64,000 bases of DNA. Source: Paraburkholderia aromaticivorans. Lineage in GTDB: Bacteria; Pseudomonadota; Gammaproteobacteria; Burkholderiales; Burkholderiaceae. The stretch lies in the NCBI RefSeq assembly GCF_002278075.1, contig NZ_CP022990.1, forward strand, positions 744,001 through 808,000, in the 5' to 3' direction. Position numbers and translations under genes: made by a program. Positions 27,591 to 36,569 of this stretch are shown in pieces (position 1 is the first letter of the stretch; the number at the start of each line of letters is the position of its first letter). The notes beneath the pieces are model-generated. The model was not told the origin of the DNA. It did no database searches and saw only the letters and a program-made list of their open reading frames with translations.

Positions 27591-29030
27591 ATGAGCGGCA
27601 CCGATACACGCTACGCGCATGTCGGCTGGTTGCCGTATATCGTCGCGGCCACCTTCTTCATGGAGTACCTCGACACCACCGTGATCGCCACCGCGTTGCC
27701 GCAGATGGCTCACTCGTTCGGCGTCGGTCCCAACAGTCTCAGTCTCGGCATGACGGCCTACATGCTGGCGCTGGCGATCTTCATTCCGGCAAGCGGCTGG
27801 GTCGCCGACCGCTGCGGCTCACGCACGGTGTTCTTCAGCGCAATCGGCGTGTTCACCGTGGCCTCGGTGTTATGCGGCCTCTCGCAGAACGTGGTCGAGT
27901 TCACCGCCGCCCGTCTCCTGCAAGGCATGGGCGGCGCGATGATGGTGCCGGTGGGCCGCCTGATCGTGGTCCGCAGCACCGAAAAAAGCCGCATGATGCA
28001 GGCGATCTCGACCATCACGTGGCCGGCGATTGCCGCGCCCGTGGTCGGCCCGCCGATCGGCGGTTTCATCACGACCTACGCGTCGTGGCGCTGGATCTTC
28101 CTGCTCAACGTGCCGTTCGGGCTCGCTGCGATGGCCGTTGCGCTCGCGCTGGTGCCGAACCTGCGCGGCAGCGAACGCAAGCCGCTCGACGTGGTCGGCC
28201 TGCTGCTGAGCGGCGCGACGTTGACCGCGATTCTGTACGGCGCGGAACTGGCGAGCCAGCCCGGCGAGAATCCGTGGCTTGCCGGCGCGATCATTCTCGG
28301 CGGCTTGCTGATGGGCGTGGTGGCGTTCCAGCACGCGAAGCGCCATCCGCATCCGCTCGTCGATGTGTCGACGCTGAAGATCCCGACCTTCTCCGTGACG
28401 GTGGTGACGGGCTCGTTCACGCGCATCGGCATCGGCGCGGTGCCCTATCTGATGCCGCTGCTCTTTCAGGTGGGCTTCGGCTTGTCGGCGTTCAAGTCGG
28501 GGCTGTTGCTGCTCGCGAGCGCGCTCGGCAACCTCGGCATGAAGGCGCTGACCACGCGCATCCTGCAGCGTTACGGTTTCCGCATGGTCTCGATTGTCGA
28601 TGTGACGGTGGCCGGCGTGTTCATCATCGCGTGCGGGCTGCTCACGCCCAACGTGCCGCTCGCGCTGGTGCTGTTCGTCGTATTCGTCTACGGCGTGGCG
28701 CGTTCGATGCAATTCTCCACGCTCGCCACGCTGGCCTATGCCGACGTCGCGCAACCGCAGATGAGCGCGGCCAGCACGCTGTGGAGCGCGGCGGCGCAGA
28801 TGACGATCGGCCTGGGCATCGCGTTCGGCGCCGTGTCGCTGCGTGCCGCGGCCTTCTTCAACGGCGAGACCACGGGTCGCGTCTTCACGCTCGACGATTT
28901 CCGTCTCGCGTTTCTGTTCGCGGGCGTGGTGACGCTGGTGTCCGTGACGGGTTACATGGGACTCGCACGCAATGCCGGACAGAGCATAGGCGGCGGGTCG
29001 CGCGGCAGCGAGGATCCGGCGAAGGGTTGA
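27591..29030 (+). CDS. MFS transporter, DHA2 (EmrB/QacA) family
   Basis: A 479-residue inner-membrane drug:H+ antiporter-type protein with about 14 hydrophobic segments. Family motifs seen: LDTTVIATALPQMAHSF in the first helix, GWVADRCGSRTVF (motif A), and RLLQGMGGAMMVPVGRL (motif B/C region). Its substrate cannot be read. No MFP adaptor (EmrA) or TetR gene is adjacent; a GNAT gene follows 37 bases after the stop and may be co-transcribed. Confidence 0.9.
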   Translation: MSGTDTRYAHVGWLPYIVAATFFMEYLDTTVIATALPQMAHSFGVGPNSLSLGMTAYMLALAIFIPASGWVADRCGSRTVFFSAIGVFTVASVLCGLSQNVVEFTAARLLQGMGGAMMVPVGRLIVVRSTEKSRMMQAISTITWPAIAAPVVGPPIGGFITTYASWRWIFLLNVPFGLAAMAVALALVPNLRGSERKPLDVVGLLLSGATLTAILYGAELASQPGENPWLAGAIILGGLLMGVVAFQHAKRHPHPLVDVSTLKIPTFSVTVVTGSFTRIGIGAVPYLMPLLFQVGFGLSAFKSGLLLLASALGNLGMKALTTRILQRYGFRMVSIVDVTVAGVFIIACGLLTPNVPLALVLFVVFVYGVARSMQFSTLATLAYADVAQPQMSAASTLWSAAAQMTIGLGIAFGAVSLRAAAFFNGETTGRVFTLDDFRLAFLFAGVVTLVSVTGYMGLARNAGQSIGGGSRGSEDPAKG

Positions 29031-29067
29031 CGGCGGGACGCTTTCACAGAACAGGCGGAGATACGGA

Positions 29068-29502
29068 GTGCAATCACACGAGTTGACGATTTCAAGCAAC
29101 AAGGCCGATCTCGAGATGGAGACGGTCTACACGTTCCTGTCGCGGGAAACCGCGTGGGCCAAGGGCATGCCGCGCGATACGTTCGAGCGGGCCGTCGCGG
29201 GATCGCTATGTTTCGGCGGCTATATCGGCGGCCGGCAGGTCGCGTTCGCGCGCCTGATCACGGACGAGGCGACCTTCGCATACCTGTGCGACGTATTCGT
29301 GTTGCCCGACTATCGCGGCAAGGGATATGCAACCACGTTGATGAGGCACGTCTTCGCCAGCCCTTCGCTCCAGCGTTTGCGCAGAATCGTGCTGGTGACG
29401 ACGGACGCGCATCACGTATACGCGCCGCACGGCTTCAAGGAGCTCGCGAATCCGGAACGCTATATGGAGTTGCATAACCCGGACGTCTACAAGACAGCTT
29501 GA
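29068..29502 (+). CDS. GNAT-family N-acetyltransferase
   Basis: A 144-residue single-domain GNAT enzyme that transfers an acetyl group from acetyl-CoA to an unknown amine. The acetyl-CoA loop appears as VFVLPDYRGKGYATTLMRHV, preceded by the beta-4 strand with FAYLCD and followed by YAPHGFKEL. It starts with GTG at 29068 behind GGCGGAG; an ATG at 29116 would remove the first strand. It lies close behind the exporter gene, so a joint resistance role is possible. Confidence 0.85.
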   Translation: MQSHELTISSNKADLEMETVYTFLSRETAWAKGMPRDTFERAVAGSLCFGGYIGGRQVAFARLITDEATFAYLCDVFVLPDYRGKGYATTLMRHVFASPSLQRLRRIVLVTTDAHHVYAPHGFKELANPERYMELHNPDVYKTA

Positions 29503-29586
29503 ACACGGCGCGGGCGAACCACGAAATAACCTGCCGGAGGGCCAACCGCCACCGCCGCTCAGACGGCTGCGTGGCGCGCGCCCGAG

Positions 29587-30465
29587 TCAGCCGTACGCGC
29601 GCTCGCGCATCCACTTCGTCATGATCCATTTGTCGCCCGCGAGCACCGGCGCACCGCCGTGCAAGGTCAACGGATCGAGTTGACGCTGGCCATTCATATA
29701 ACGGAAATACACCGCGCCGCCCTGCCTTGCCGCGACCGACATGCCCGCTTCCGGGAAAATCGTTTCGCCGCCGTCGGGCACGTCGTTCAGATAGATCACC
29801 AGCGTGGCCACGCGCTGGCCGCCCTGTGCGGTATGCACTGCGCTGCCGGGTTGGCCGGGCGGGAAATAGTCGAAATGCGGCCGGTATTCGCCGGTCGTGC
29901 CGTAGTGCAGAATCTGCAGCCCTTCGCCGTTTTCGACCGGCCAATTCATCAGACTCGAAATGCGCCGGTCCATGCGCTCGATGAACGGATCTTCACCGCG
30001 CTGATACCAGATCCCTTCGCTGGTGCGGTTGCGGATCACGTCTTCCTTGCCGGTGTCCGGATTCACGGTGGTGGAGCGTTTCAACCGATGCCGCGAGCGT
30101 TCGATCATCTCGGCGCATTCGTCCGGCGACAGCACGTCGCCGAACACGATCACCTGCGGACGCTCGCAGCGCATCAATACACGCACGTCACGATCGTATG
30201 CCCGGATCACATTGCCGCGCGCAACGGGCGGATCGTCGTACTGGTAGGTTTGCGGCGCGGCTTTGGCGAGCGCCGCCTCGGTCGCGACTGCCGCGGCAAA
30301 GGCCGGATTCGCCGGGTTCTGGCCGAAGGTCCTGTGCACGGCCGCGCGCGCGGCCTCGTCGGCGAAACCGGCCTGCACCATGGCGTCGATCATCGAATCC
30401 GGACTGCAGCCGCGCGCCACGTTGCTGCTCAGCCACTCTTCCCATGCGACATCCACTACTGGCAT
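29587..30465 (-). CDS. Prolyl-4-hydroxylase-like 2-oxoglutarate/Fe(II) oxygenase
   Basis: A 292-residue protein with a C-terminal P4Hc domain. The iron ligands are His197 and Asp199 (YRPHFDYF) and His269 (LTLHGG); Lys279 binds 2-oxoglutarate (GDKWIMTKW). The N-terminal ~85 residues form a helical region with acidic SPDSMIDAMVQAGF. Such bacterial enzymes hydroxylate prolines in proteins, e.g. elongation factor Tu in some bacteria; the target here is unknown. The ATG at 30465 has GAGGA upstream. It is a single gene, convergent with the GNAT gene. Confidence 0.9.
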   Translation of the reverse strand: MPVVDVAWEEWLSSNVARGCSPDSMIDAMVQAGFADEAARAAVHRTFGQNPANPAFAAAVATEAALAKAAPQTYQYDDPPVARGNVIRAYDRDVRVLMRCERPQVIVFGDVLSPDECAEMIERSRHRLKRSTTVNPDTGKEDVIRNRTSEGIWYQRGEDPFIERMDRRISSLMNWPVENGEGLQILHYGTTGEYRPHFDYFPPGQPGSAVHTAQGGQRVATLVIYLNDVPDGGETIFPEAGMSVAARQGGAVYFRYMNGQRQLDPLTLHGGAPVLAGDKWIMTKWMRERAYG

Positions 30466-30574
30466 AACGTTCCTCGTTGGTCCGCTTGAAGAAATACAGT
30501 ATCGCGTGGCTGAATGATAGCAAGGGCGCAATCCTGTGCGTCACGGCTGCTGGCGCATCACGGCGGCTTGCGGC

Positions 30575-31054
30575 TCAGGCGCGCGGGTGCCGGCGCCGGT
30601 AGAGGTCGAGGCCCTTTCTCGCCTGCGCGCGGATGGCGCGCTGCACGAGCGGCGACCAGCCGAGCAGCGTTCCCTTCAGGCCCAATGCCTGACGCGTCCA
30701 ACTCCACAAATCGAAGCGGTCGCGGTGTTCGACGATGCGGCCGTCGCGGAACACGAAACGGGCCTCGATGCGGTTGACCACCGCGTGGCCGGTCTGACTG
30801 AAAAGATAACGGGCCACCCAGCGCGCGCGGCCGCGAAGATCATCCGCTTCGACGCCCTCGAATGTCAGCGAGAAGTCCTGCGCGCGCGCCACCAGCATGC
30901 GCCACATGTCGCGCGCTTCGTCGCCGTGCAGCTCGCCGAACACGGGGTCGCTGAAGACGACGTCGTCGGCGTAACAGGCCGCCATGGTCTCGGCGTCGCG
31001 CTGCTGAAACGCCGTGTAGAAACGTTGGATCAGCTCGGTGTTGGGATGGCTCAT
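30575..31054 (-). CDS. SnoaL/NTF2-like fold protein
   Basis: A 159-residue cone-fold protein: MSHPNTELIQRFYTAFQQRD, CYADDVVFSDPVFGEL, then strands with ARWVARYLFSQTGHAV and a C-terminal basic tail. This is the SnoaL-like/nuclear-transport-factor-2 fold, which holds isomerases, cyclases and many non-enzymatic proteins; the substrate is unknown. The ATG at 31054 follows the transporter stop at 31179 by 124 bases. The frame extends further upstream only by overlapping that gene. Confidence 0.75.
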   Translation of the reverse strand: MSHPNTELIQRFYTAFQQRDAETMAACYADDVVFSDPVFGELHGDEARDMWRMLVARAQDFSLTFEGVEADDLRGRARWVARYLFSQTGHAVVNRIEARFVFRDGRIVEHRDRFDLWSWTRQALGLKGTLLGWSPLVQRAIRAQARKGLDLYRRRHPRA

Positions 31055-31178
31055 TGTTCTGATGTCGTGCGTTGCCTGGTGATGAAAGCGATCCGGAAAG
31101 CCACCCCGCGAAAAGTCGGCGAGGGCCACGCCGCACACGATATCGGAAAACGGCGCCCACGGGGGCGGCGCGGCGTGC

Positions 31179-32777
31179 CTATCCGTTCGACGCCACGCCG
31201 CGCACCCGCGCGGGCTCTCCTCTGCCGGCCAGCAGCCAGACGCCGGCCGCGATCGACAGCGCCACGGCCGCGGCCAGACCCAGCGCGGCGGCAAAGCCGC
31301 TCGCGAAGCTCGCTTGCGCCGCCGACATCAGCGTGGCTCGCAGCGCGGGCGACAGCGTCGCGCTCGCCTGCGCCGTGTCGCCGGCCAGCACGCGCGACAT
31401 GAAGCCGGCGTCGAGCGCGGCTTTCACCCCGGCGGTCAACGGCATCGCCGCGAGGAAAGCCGCGTGAGTCCGCGCCGCGAGCACCGCGCCGAGCACGCCG
31501 ACCGAAGTAACGATGGCGGTGAAGCGGGTCGTCGTGCTGATACCGGAGGCCATGCCGGTCCGATCCGGCGGCACGCAAGCCATGATCGCCTTCTGCGTGT
31601 CGCCGTTCAGGATCCCCGCGCCGAGCCCCGTCACGACCATGCCGAGGGCGACCAGCGCATAGCGCCCGCCGCCCGCGGTCAGTGCCGTCAGCAGATTGCC
31701 GAGCGCGATCAGCAGCAAGCCCGCCGACAACAATGCCATGCTCGACACGCGCTTGCCGAGCGCGGCACCAAGGTACGGCCCGGCCACCATGGAAAGCGCG
31801 AACGGCAGCATGCCGACACCCGCGGCCACCGCCGACAGACCGAACGCGTTCTGCAAATATAGCGGCAGGAACGTCATCATCACCTGCGCGCAAGCGGCGT
31901 AACCGAACATGGCGAGCACCGCGGCGACAAAACGCGGCTGCCTGAACAGCGCGAGATCGACCATGGCATGGGCGCGCGCCCGCTGCACCTGGACGAAGAC
32001 GCCGAACAACAGCGCGCAGGCCGCGAACCGTGCGACGGTGCGCCAGCTCGCGAGGCCGTCGGCCGGCACTTCGATTAGCGCCCAGATGCCGAGCGCGAGC
32101 GCGACGCCGAACAATAGGCTGCCGGCGACATCGAGCGGACCCGGTTTGGGATTGCGCGACTCGCCGATCACGCGTGACGTGCACCACGCGAGCAGCGCGC
32201 ACACGGGCAGATTGAGCAGAAAGATCCAGCGCCAGCCGAGCCATTGCGTGACGACGCCGCCGACCAGCGGCGCGACCGTGGTCGCAAGGCCCATGCAGGT
32301 GCCCCACACGGCCCACGCGCGCACGCGGGCGGGGCCTGCGTGAAACGTGTTCGCGATCACGGCCAGCGCGGCGGTGAGCAGCATTGCCGCGCCGACGCCC
32401 TTGACCGCGCGCGCGACGTTCAGCAGCGCTGCCGTCGGCGCGACGCCGCAACCGAGCGATGCCACGAAAAACACCGCGAGCCCGAGCAGCAGCATCAATT
32501 TGCGGCCGACGCGGTCGGCTAGCGCACCCGCGGGCAGCAGGCACGACGCGAACGCCACCATGTATGCGCTGACCACCCATTCGACGTCGGCGAAACTCGC
32601 GTGGAACGAGCGGGCGATCGACGGCAGGGAAACCGCCACGACATTGGTGTCCAGCACGATCAGCGCGCAGGTAGCCGACGCGGTGGCCAGCACGAAGGCG
32701 GCGTTGACGGGCTGTGAGGGTGGCGTCGAGGGTGACGATGAAGGTGGCGGGACCCGATGTGTGAACAGATGCGGCAT
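31179..32777 (-). CDS. MFS transporter, DHA2 family
   Basis: A 532-residue, about 14-helix exporter. Motifs: LDTNVVAVSLPSIARSF in helix 1, GALADRVGRKLMLLLG, ARAVKGVGAAMLLTAALAVI, and GWRWIFLLNLPVCALL. The long loop near the C-terminus (between the last two helices) is typical of the 14-TMS group. It is divergent from a LysR gene with 90 bp between them, so probably regulated by it. Substrate unknown. Confidence 0.9.
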   Translation of the reverse strand: MPHLFTHRVPPPSSSPSTPPSQPVNAAFVLATASATCALIVLDTNVVAVSLPSIARSFHASFADVEWVVSAYMVAFASCLLPAGALADRVGRKLMLLLGLAVFFVASLGCGVAPTAALLNVARAVKGVGAAMLLTAALAVIANTFHAGPARVRAWAVWGTCMGLATTVAPLVGGVVTQWLGWRWIFLLNLPVCALLAWCTSRVIGESRNPKPGPLDVAGSLLFGVALALGIWALIEVPADGLASWRTVARFAACALLFGVFVQVQRARAHAMVDLALFRQPRFVAAVLAMFGYAACAQVMMTFLPLYLQNAFGLSAVAAGVGMLPFALSMVAGPYLGAALGKRVSSMALLSAGLLLIALGNLLTALTAGGGRYALVALGMVVTGLGAGILNGDTQKAIMACVPPDRTGMASGISTTTRFTAIVTSVGVLGAVLAARTHAAFLAAMPLTAGVKAALDAGFMSRVLAGDTAQASATLSPALRATLMSAAQASFASGFAAALGLAAAVALSIAAGVWLLAGRGEPARVRGVASNG

Positions 32778-32867
32778 ACAGGCAGCAATATCGGAAGGAA
32801 AGTCACGTTATGGTAGCGAGCCGTCTATTTCCTGTCATTGGCATAAAATCACAAAATAATTAGCCTG

Positions 32868-33761
32868 ATGGAAATACCTAAAACCATGCGGCAACTCGAA
32901 CTCCGCCATATCCACGCTTTCATTTGCGTCGCGAAGCAGCTTCATTTCTCGCGCGCCGCGCACGAATTGGGAATCGCCGCGCCGTCGCTGACCAAGCTGA
33001 TTCAGGAGGCTGAACGGCTGCTCGGCGTGCGGCTCTTTCATCGCACCAAGCGCTCGGTCGTGCTGAGCGCGGCGGGCAGCGCCTATCTCGCCGAGGCGCT
33101 CGTTGCGCTCGATCACCTCGCACGCGGCGAAGAGCGCGCGCTGCTTGCCGAGCGCGGCGAACTCGGGCGCGTCGAAGTCGGCTATGTGGCGTCGGCGGCC
33201 TATGCCGGCGTGTTGCAGCGGGACGTGGGCGGATTTCGCGACACGCGGCCGGGCGTCGATATCTCGATCCGCGAAGTGCCGATGGACAACATTGCCGCGA
33301 TGTTGCGCGACGGCCTGCTCGACGCGGCTTATGTGCGCCCGCCAATGCCGCTTGCCGAGGGCATTCAGGCCACGACCGTGCATCGCGACCGGTTCGTCCT
33401 CGCGCTGCCGGCCGACTGCGCGCTGGCCGCCTCGGCGAACGTGAAGCCGGCGCAACTGCGCGAGCAGTGCTTCGTGCTGCCGGAACAGGAAGCCGGCACC
33501 TTCGAAGTCGCGCGGCGCGGCCGCTTCTCCGCGCGGCTCGGACCGCGCCCCGGCACGCTCGCCTCGGTGCTGGCCTGTGTGTCGCTCGGCGGCTACGTCG
33601 CCGTCGTGCCGCATACGCTGGCCGACTGCATCGCGTTGCCGGGTGTGGTGTATCGGGGTATCGCCGGTCAACCCATCGCTTCGGAGATCGCGATTGCCTT
33701 CCGGAAGTACGAGCGGGCCCCGGCCGTGAAGGCGTTTCTCGACTTCGTCCGGCACAGGTGA
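32868..33761 (+). CDS. LysR-family transcriptional regulator
   Basis: A 297-residue LysR-type regulator with HTH segment HAFICVAKQLHFSRAAHELG, then SLTKLIQEAERLLGVRLFHR. It is divergent from the DHA2 exporter gene at 32777. The short AT-rich gap (ATAAAATCACAAAATAATTA) is the only A+T island here and likely carries both promoters. The effector is unknown. Confidence 0.9.
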   Translation: MEIPKTMRQLELRHIHAFICVAKQLHFSRAAHELGIAAPSLTKLIQEAERLLGVRLFHRTKRSVVLSAAGSAYLAEALVALDHLARGEERALLAERGELGRVEVGYVASAAYAGVLQRDVGGFRDTRPGVDISIREVPMDNIAAMLRDGLLDAAYVRPPMPLAEGIQATTVHRDRFVLALPADCALAASANVKPAQLREQCFVLPEQEAGTFEVARRGRFSARLGPRPGTLASVLACVSLGGYVAVVPHTLADCIALPGVVYRGIAGQPIASEIAIAFRKYERAPAVKAFLDFVRHR

Positions 33762-33837
33762 CGCCTGCCTGAAAATCGGCCTGAAACCGGCCTGACGCGG
33801 CGGCAAACGACTTCTGCTCAACACGCCGGCCGCTTTT

Positions 33838-33861
33838 CGTTATATCCTGCCGAATATCACG
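33838..33861 (+). promoter_or_regulatory. ModE-type operator, copy 1
   Basis: CGTTATAT-N7-AATATCACG. The 24-bp layout (conserved arms, seven-base centre) is the same as in three other copies at 34572, 37794 and 37876. It resembles the ModE consensus, in which CGTTATAT and an inverted AT-rich arm flank a short spacer. It precedes the unknown gene at 33976. Confidence 0.7.
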
Positions 33862-33886
33862 GTAGGCTTCGTGGTGTGTGGCGGCG

Positions 33887-33922
33887 CGTCTTTCAATGCG
33901 TCTTTCAGCACGTTTTTCAGCG
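33887..33922. repeat. 12-bp imperfect tandem repeat, three copies
   Basis: CGTCTTTCAATG, CGTCTTTCAGCA and CGTTTTTCAGCG follow one another, 25 bases after ModE-type box 1. A similar 12-bp array follows box 2. Confidence 0.75.
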
Positions 33923-33975
33923 TGTGCGCCAGCCGCGCGTCATGAGCCGAAACAAGCAGGCAGGAGCCAGTCGCA

Positions 33976-34533
33976 TTGCGCAGCCGATCCATTTCATCCG
34001 CCCCGGCGGGACGCCTCGGGCGCTTGCCGAGCGAGCTCTCGTCGACCATCGTCGCGGGGAAGTCCGCGTCCGAGCGCGGCCGCGCCGAATCGATCCGCGA
34101 TGTGGTCGACGCCTACCGGCGGCTCTATGGCAGCCTGCAGCGTTTCGTGCTGATGCTGACCGCCGACCAGTTGAATTTCGCCCCGGTCGGCACGTCCGGC
34201 TCGCATTCGCTGAACCAGTTGCTGTCGATCCTCGCCGAACAGGCGAGCGTGGCCGCGTTCGTGCGTCTGCGCGACCTGAAAGCGGCAATCGAGGAAGCGC
34301 GCTGCGCCGAACAGTTGCGCGACGCGATTTTTTCCGACACGTTCAGCAACGATCTCGCTGCGCTACGCAAGGTGGTCACAGAACTTGAACGGCTCGACGC
34401 GGCGTTTGTGGGCCTGTGCGTCGGCCATGTGCTCGACCAGCACGCATGGGCGGCGGGCGAATTGAGCGCCGCCAGCGCGGTACGGCACAAGACCCACGCC
34501 GCCGAACCCGCCCTCGCCCGCTCCAACGATTGA
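33976..34533 (+). CDS. Hypothetical protein downstream of a ModE-type box
   Basis: Up to 185 residues from a TTG at 33976. The true start is uncertain; the well-formed part begins around DVVDAYRRLYGSLQRFVLML. The protein is helical and cytoplasmic with no recognised domain: LNQLLSILAEQASVAAFVRL, then RDAIFSDTFSNDLAAL, with two scattered cysteines. The only functional clue is context: it lies between two ModE-type operators at the head of the molybdenum block. I do not know its function. Confidence 0.5.
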   Translation: MRSRSISSAPAGRLGRLPSELSSTIVAGKSASERGRAESIRDVVDAYRRLYGSLQRFVLMLTADQLNFAPVGTSGSHSLNQLLSILAEQASVAAFVRLRDLKAAIEEARCAEQLRDAIFSDTFSNDLAALRKVVTELERLDAAFVGLCVGHVLDQHAWAAGELSAASAVRHKTHAAEPALARSND

Positions 34534-34571
34534 TTCGCGACCACCGCAGATGAACGTTTTCTCTCGCCCAC

Positions 34572-34595
34572 CGTTATATCTTGCCGAATATATCG
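34572..34595 (+). promoter_or_regulatory. ModE-type operator, copy 2
   Basis: CGTTATAT-N7-AATATATCG, the same 24-bp layout as the other three copies and nearly identical to copy 1 through the spacer. It lies upstream of the DUF2325 gene at 34742. Confidence 0.7.
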
Positions 34596-34637
34596 CCGAC
34601 CGCGCTCGCGCGGCGAATGTGCGCGGCGCGCTTTACA

Positions 34638-34709
34638 CGCACCTTCATACGTACCTTCGCGCGCACAGTCGCACGTACCTTCGCACGTACGTTCGCACGC
34701 ACCTTCAAT
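34638..34709. repeat. 12-bp tandem repeat, six copies, in the DUF2325 leader
   Basis: Six imperfect copies of CGYACCTTCGCA lie between ModE-type box 2 and the DUF2325 start. A short plus-strand frame from the ATG at 34617 reads through it as a repeated Arg-Thr-Phe-Ala peptide and stops inside the next gene (34784). Confidence 0.85.
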
Positions 34710-34741
34710 CCGCCTGACACCGAACCGGATTCGAGATCCCC

Positions 34742-36091
34742 ATGCCCACGCCCCCGTTCCGTCTCGCCCAGCCCCCACGCCTGAAACTGTCCGGCGACGA
34801 ACTCGCCGTTACCGGCATGCGCGCCGATCCGTGCTGCACGCCCGCCAAGGTGTCGTTCCCTCACGCCAAACGGCGCGCGCGCCTCGCCGAACTCGACAGC
34901 CATTTGCATTGCTCGATCATCGGCACGTGTCTGGGCACGCACGAACTGCGCAAGCTGGTGCCCAAATTTACGGCGCTCGATCGTCACGACGCGAGCGATC
35001 TGCAGATTCATCATTCGGCAGTCGAACTCGCGATCGAAGGCGGGGCGGCCGCCAAAGCGCTGCACAAGCTGCTCGACGAACACTATGCCGGCGCAATCCG
35101 CCGCTTCGACAGAGCCACCGACGACGTCACCCTGCTCGAGCTCTGGGATGAAGCACTGAAAAGCGGCGACATCCCGCCGGCCTATTGGGCGTTGATGACG
35201 CATCCGTGCGCAACCATGCCCGTGCGCCAGAAAGCGTTCGGCGAATTGCACATGCTGTCGCATCTGGTCGGCGCTGCCAATCGGGCGGACATTCGCCGGC
35301 TCGTCGCGCTGGAAGAAGAAAACGCCGCATTGAAAGAGAAAATCGACCGACAGCAGAGCCGTTTGCAGGAACTCAGCCTGCAACGCGACGCGTCGATTGC
35401 CGCGCTCAACGAGCAGATCGCCCGGTTGACGGCACAGACATCCCTTCAGACGCCGCCCGACGCCGCCGGCCTCGAAGCCGAGGTGCAACGGCTGCGTGAC
35501 AAGCTGGCCGATGCCGATCAGCGTGTCGCACTGCATACGAACCGCCGCGAGGCCGCGGAACAGCGCGTGCTCGCGGAACAGGACGCGGCGCTCGCGCTAC
35601 GCAAGCGCTACGACCAGACGCTGACGCTGCTCAAGCTGGTGCAAGACGAATGCGACGCCCTCGAACACGCGACGGTGCATGCCGCCAGCGCGGCGAGCGG
35701 AGCGGGCGCGCGGCGGGCGAGCCTCGACAGCGTGCGCAGCAAGCGGATCGTGTATGTGGGTGGCCGGCCGGGCTCCAACGCTGCGCTCAAGCGACTGGTG
35801 GAAGCGGCCGGCGGCGATCTGGTCGTGCACGACGGCGGCGTGGAAGATCGCAAAGGCCTGCTTGCCGCGGCGTTGCCGGGTGCGGATCTGGTCGTGTTTC
35901 CGGTTGACTGCGTCGATCATGATTCGATGAACACGCTCAAACGGGTTTGCGAGCGCCATCGGATCGACTACCACCCGCTGCGCACGGCGAGCGTGGCGAG
36001 CTTCGTCGAGTTGATGGCCCGCCTGCATCCCGAGAATCTCGCGCAACTCGGCAATCCGACGCCCACGTCATTTTGCCTGCGGCACGGCTAG
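34742..36091 (+). CDS. DUF2325-domain protein of the molybdenum block
   Basis: A 449-residue cytoplasmic protein. The N-terminal third has His/Cys-rich segments (RADPCCTPAK, LDSHLHCSIIGTCLGTHELRKL). A long coiled coil spans about 190-320. The C-terminal DUF2325 domain (about 345-435) begins KRIVYVGGRPGSNAALKRLV and contains DLVVFPVDCVDHDSMNTLKR, a Rossmann-like alternation with conserved Gly, Cys, Asp and His. The biochemical role of DUF2325 is not established. It lies 146 bases after a ModE-type box and is convergent with modE, so a molybdenum- or nitrogenase-related role is inferred. The start ATG at 34742 has only a weak ribosome site (GAGAT). Confidence 0.82.
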   Translation: MPTPPFRLAQPPRLKLSGDELAVTGMRADPCCTPAKVSFPHAKRRARLAELDSHLHCSIIGTCLGTHELRKLVPKFTALDRHDASDLQIHHSAVELAIEGGAAAKALHKLLDEHYAGAIRRFDRATDDVTLLELWDEALKSGDIPPAYWALMTHPCATMPVRQKAFGELHMLSHLVGAANRADIRRLVALEEENAALKEKIDRQQSRLQELSLQRDASIAALNEQIARLTAQTSLQTPPDAAGLEAEVQRLRDKLADADQRVALHTNRREAAEQRVLAEQDAALALRKRYDQTLTLLKLVQDECDALEHATVHAASAASGAGARRASLDSVRSKRIVYVGGRPGSNAALKRLVEAAGGDLVVHDGGVEDRKGLLAAALPGADLVVFPVDCVDHDSMNTLKRVCERHRIDYHPLRTASVASFVELMARLHPENLAQLGNPTPTSFCLRHG

Positions 36092-36115
36092 ACGTGCCCT
36101 GGCGCCCTGGACCGC

Positions 36116-36517
36116 TCAGGAGCGGATCAGCCGGGTCAGTTCGGCAATCTGTTTCGCGCAACTTCGCTGCGCCTCGACTTCGACGTCGCGATACAGACGA
36201 ATGATGGTTTCGCCGACGGGCGTCAGCGTGCAGCCTCCGCCGCTCTGGCCGCCCTGCTCCGAATGCGTGGCAGGCGACTTGAGCGAACGGTTCAGTTCGT
36301 CGATCAGCAGCCACGCGCGCCGGTACGACATACCGAGGCTGCGCGCCGCAGCCGAGATCGAGCCGAATTCGCGCACGGCTTCGAGCAATGCGACTTTGCC
36401 CGGTCCTAATGCGACCGCGTCTGCGCTGCGGATGCGCATTCTGAAGCGCACTTCGGGCCGCGCCTTCGCGGCTTTCTTCGCCGCGGAGGCGGGTTTGGTT
36501 TTTGGGGTGTCGGCCAT
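36116..36517 (-). CDS. modE: Single-domain ModE-type molybdate-responsive regulator
   Basis: A 133-residue protein consisting of the ModE N-terminal winged-helix domain only: VALGPGKVALLEAVREFGSI, SAAARSLGMSYRRAWLLIDE, and a wing segment with GGQSGGGCTLTPVGE. The C-terminal molbindin (TOBE) domains of full-length ModE (about 260 residues) are absent, so it either senses molybdate through another protein or acts as a constitutive binder. The ATG at 36517 follows nifQ. Four ModE-type operators in the neighbouring 4 kb are its likely targets. Confidence 0.85.
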   Translation of the reverse strand: MADTPKTKPASAAKKAAKARPEVRFRMRIRSADAVALGPGKVALLEAVREFGSISAAARSLGMSYRRAWLLIDELNRSLKSPATHSEQGGQSGGGCTLTPVGETIIRLYRDVEVEAQRSCAKQIAELTRLIRS

Positions 36518-36569
36518 GCGCGAAAGGATACACGAACCATCTCGTGCCGCCACCGCGGCCAAGCCGCCA

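Noticed and set aside
34574..35536. Minus-strand frame ending in a Val-Arg-Ala-Lys repeat
   Set aside because: It is antisense to the DUF2325 gene; the repeat is just the complement of the 12-bp leader array.
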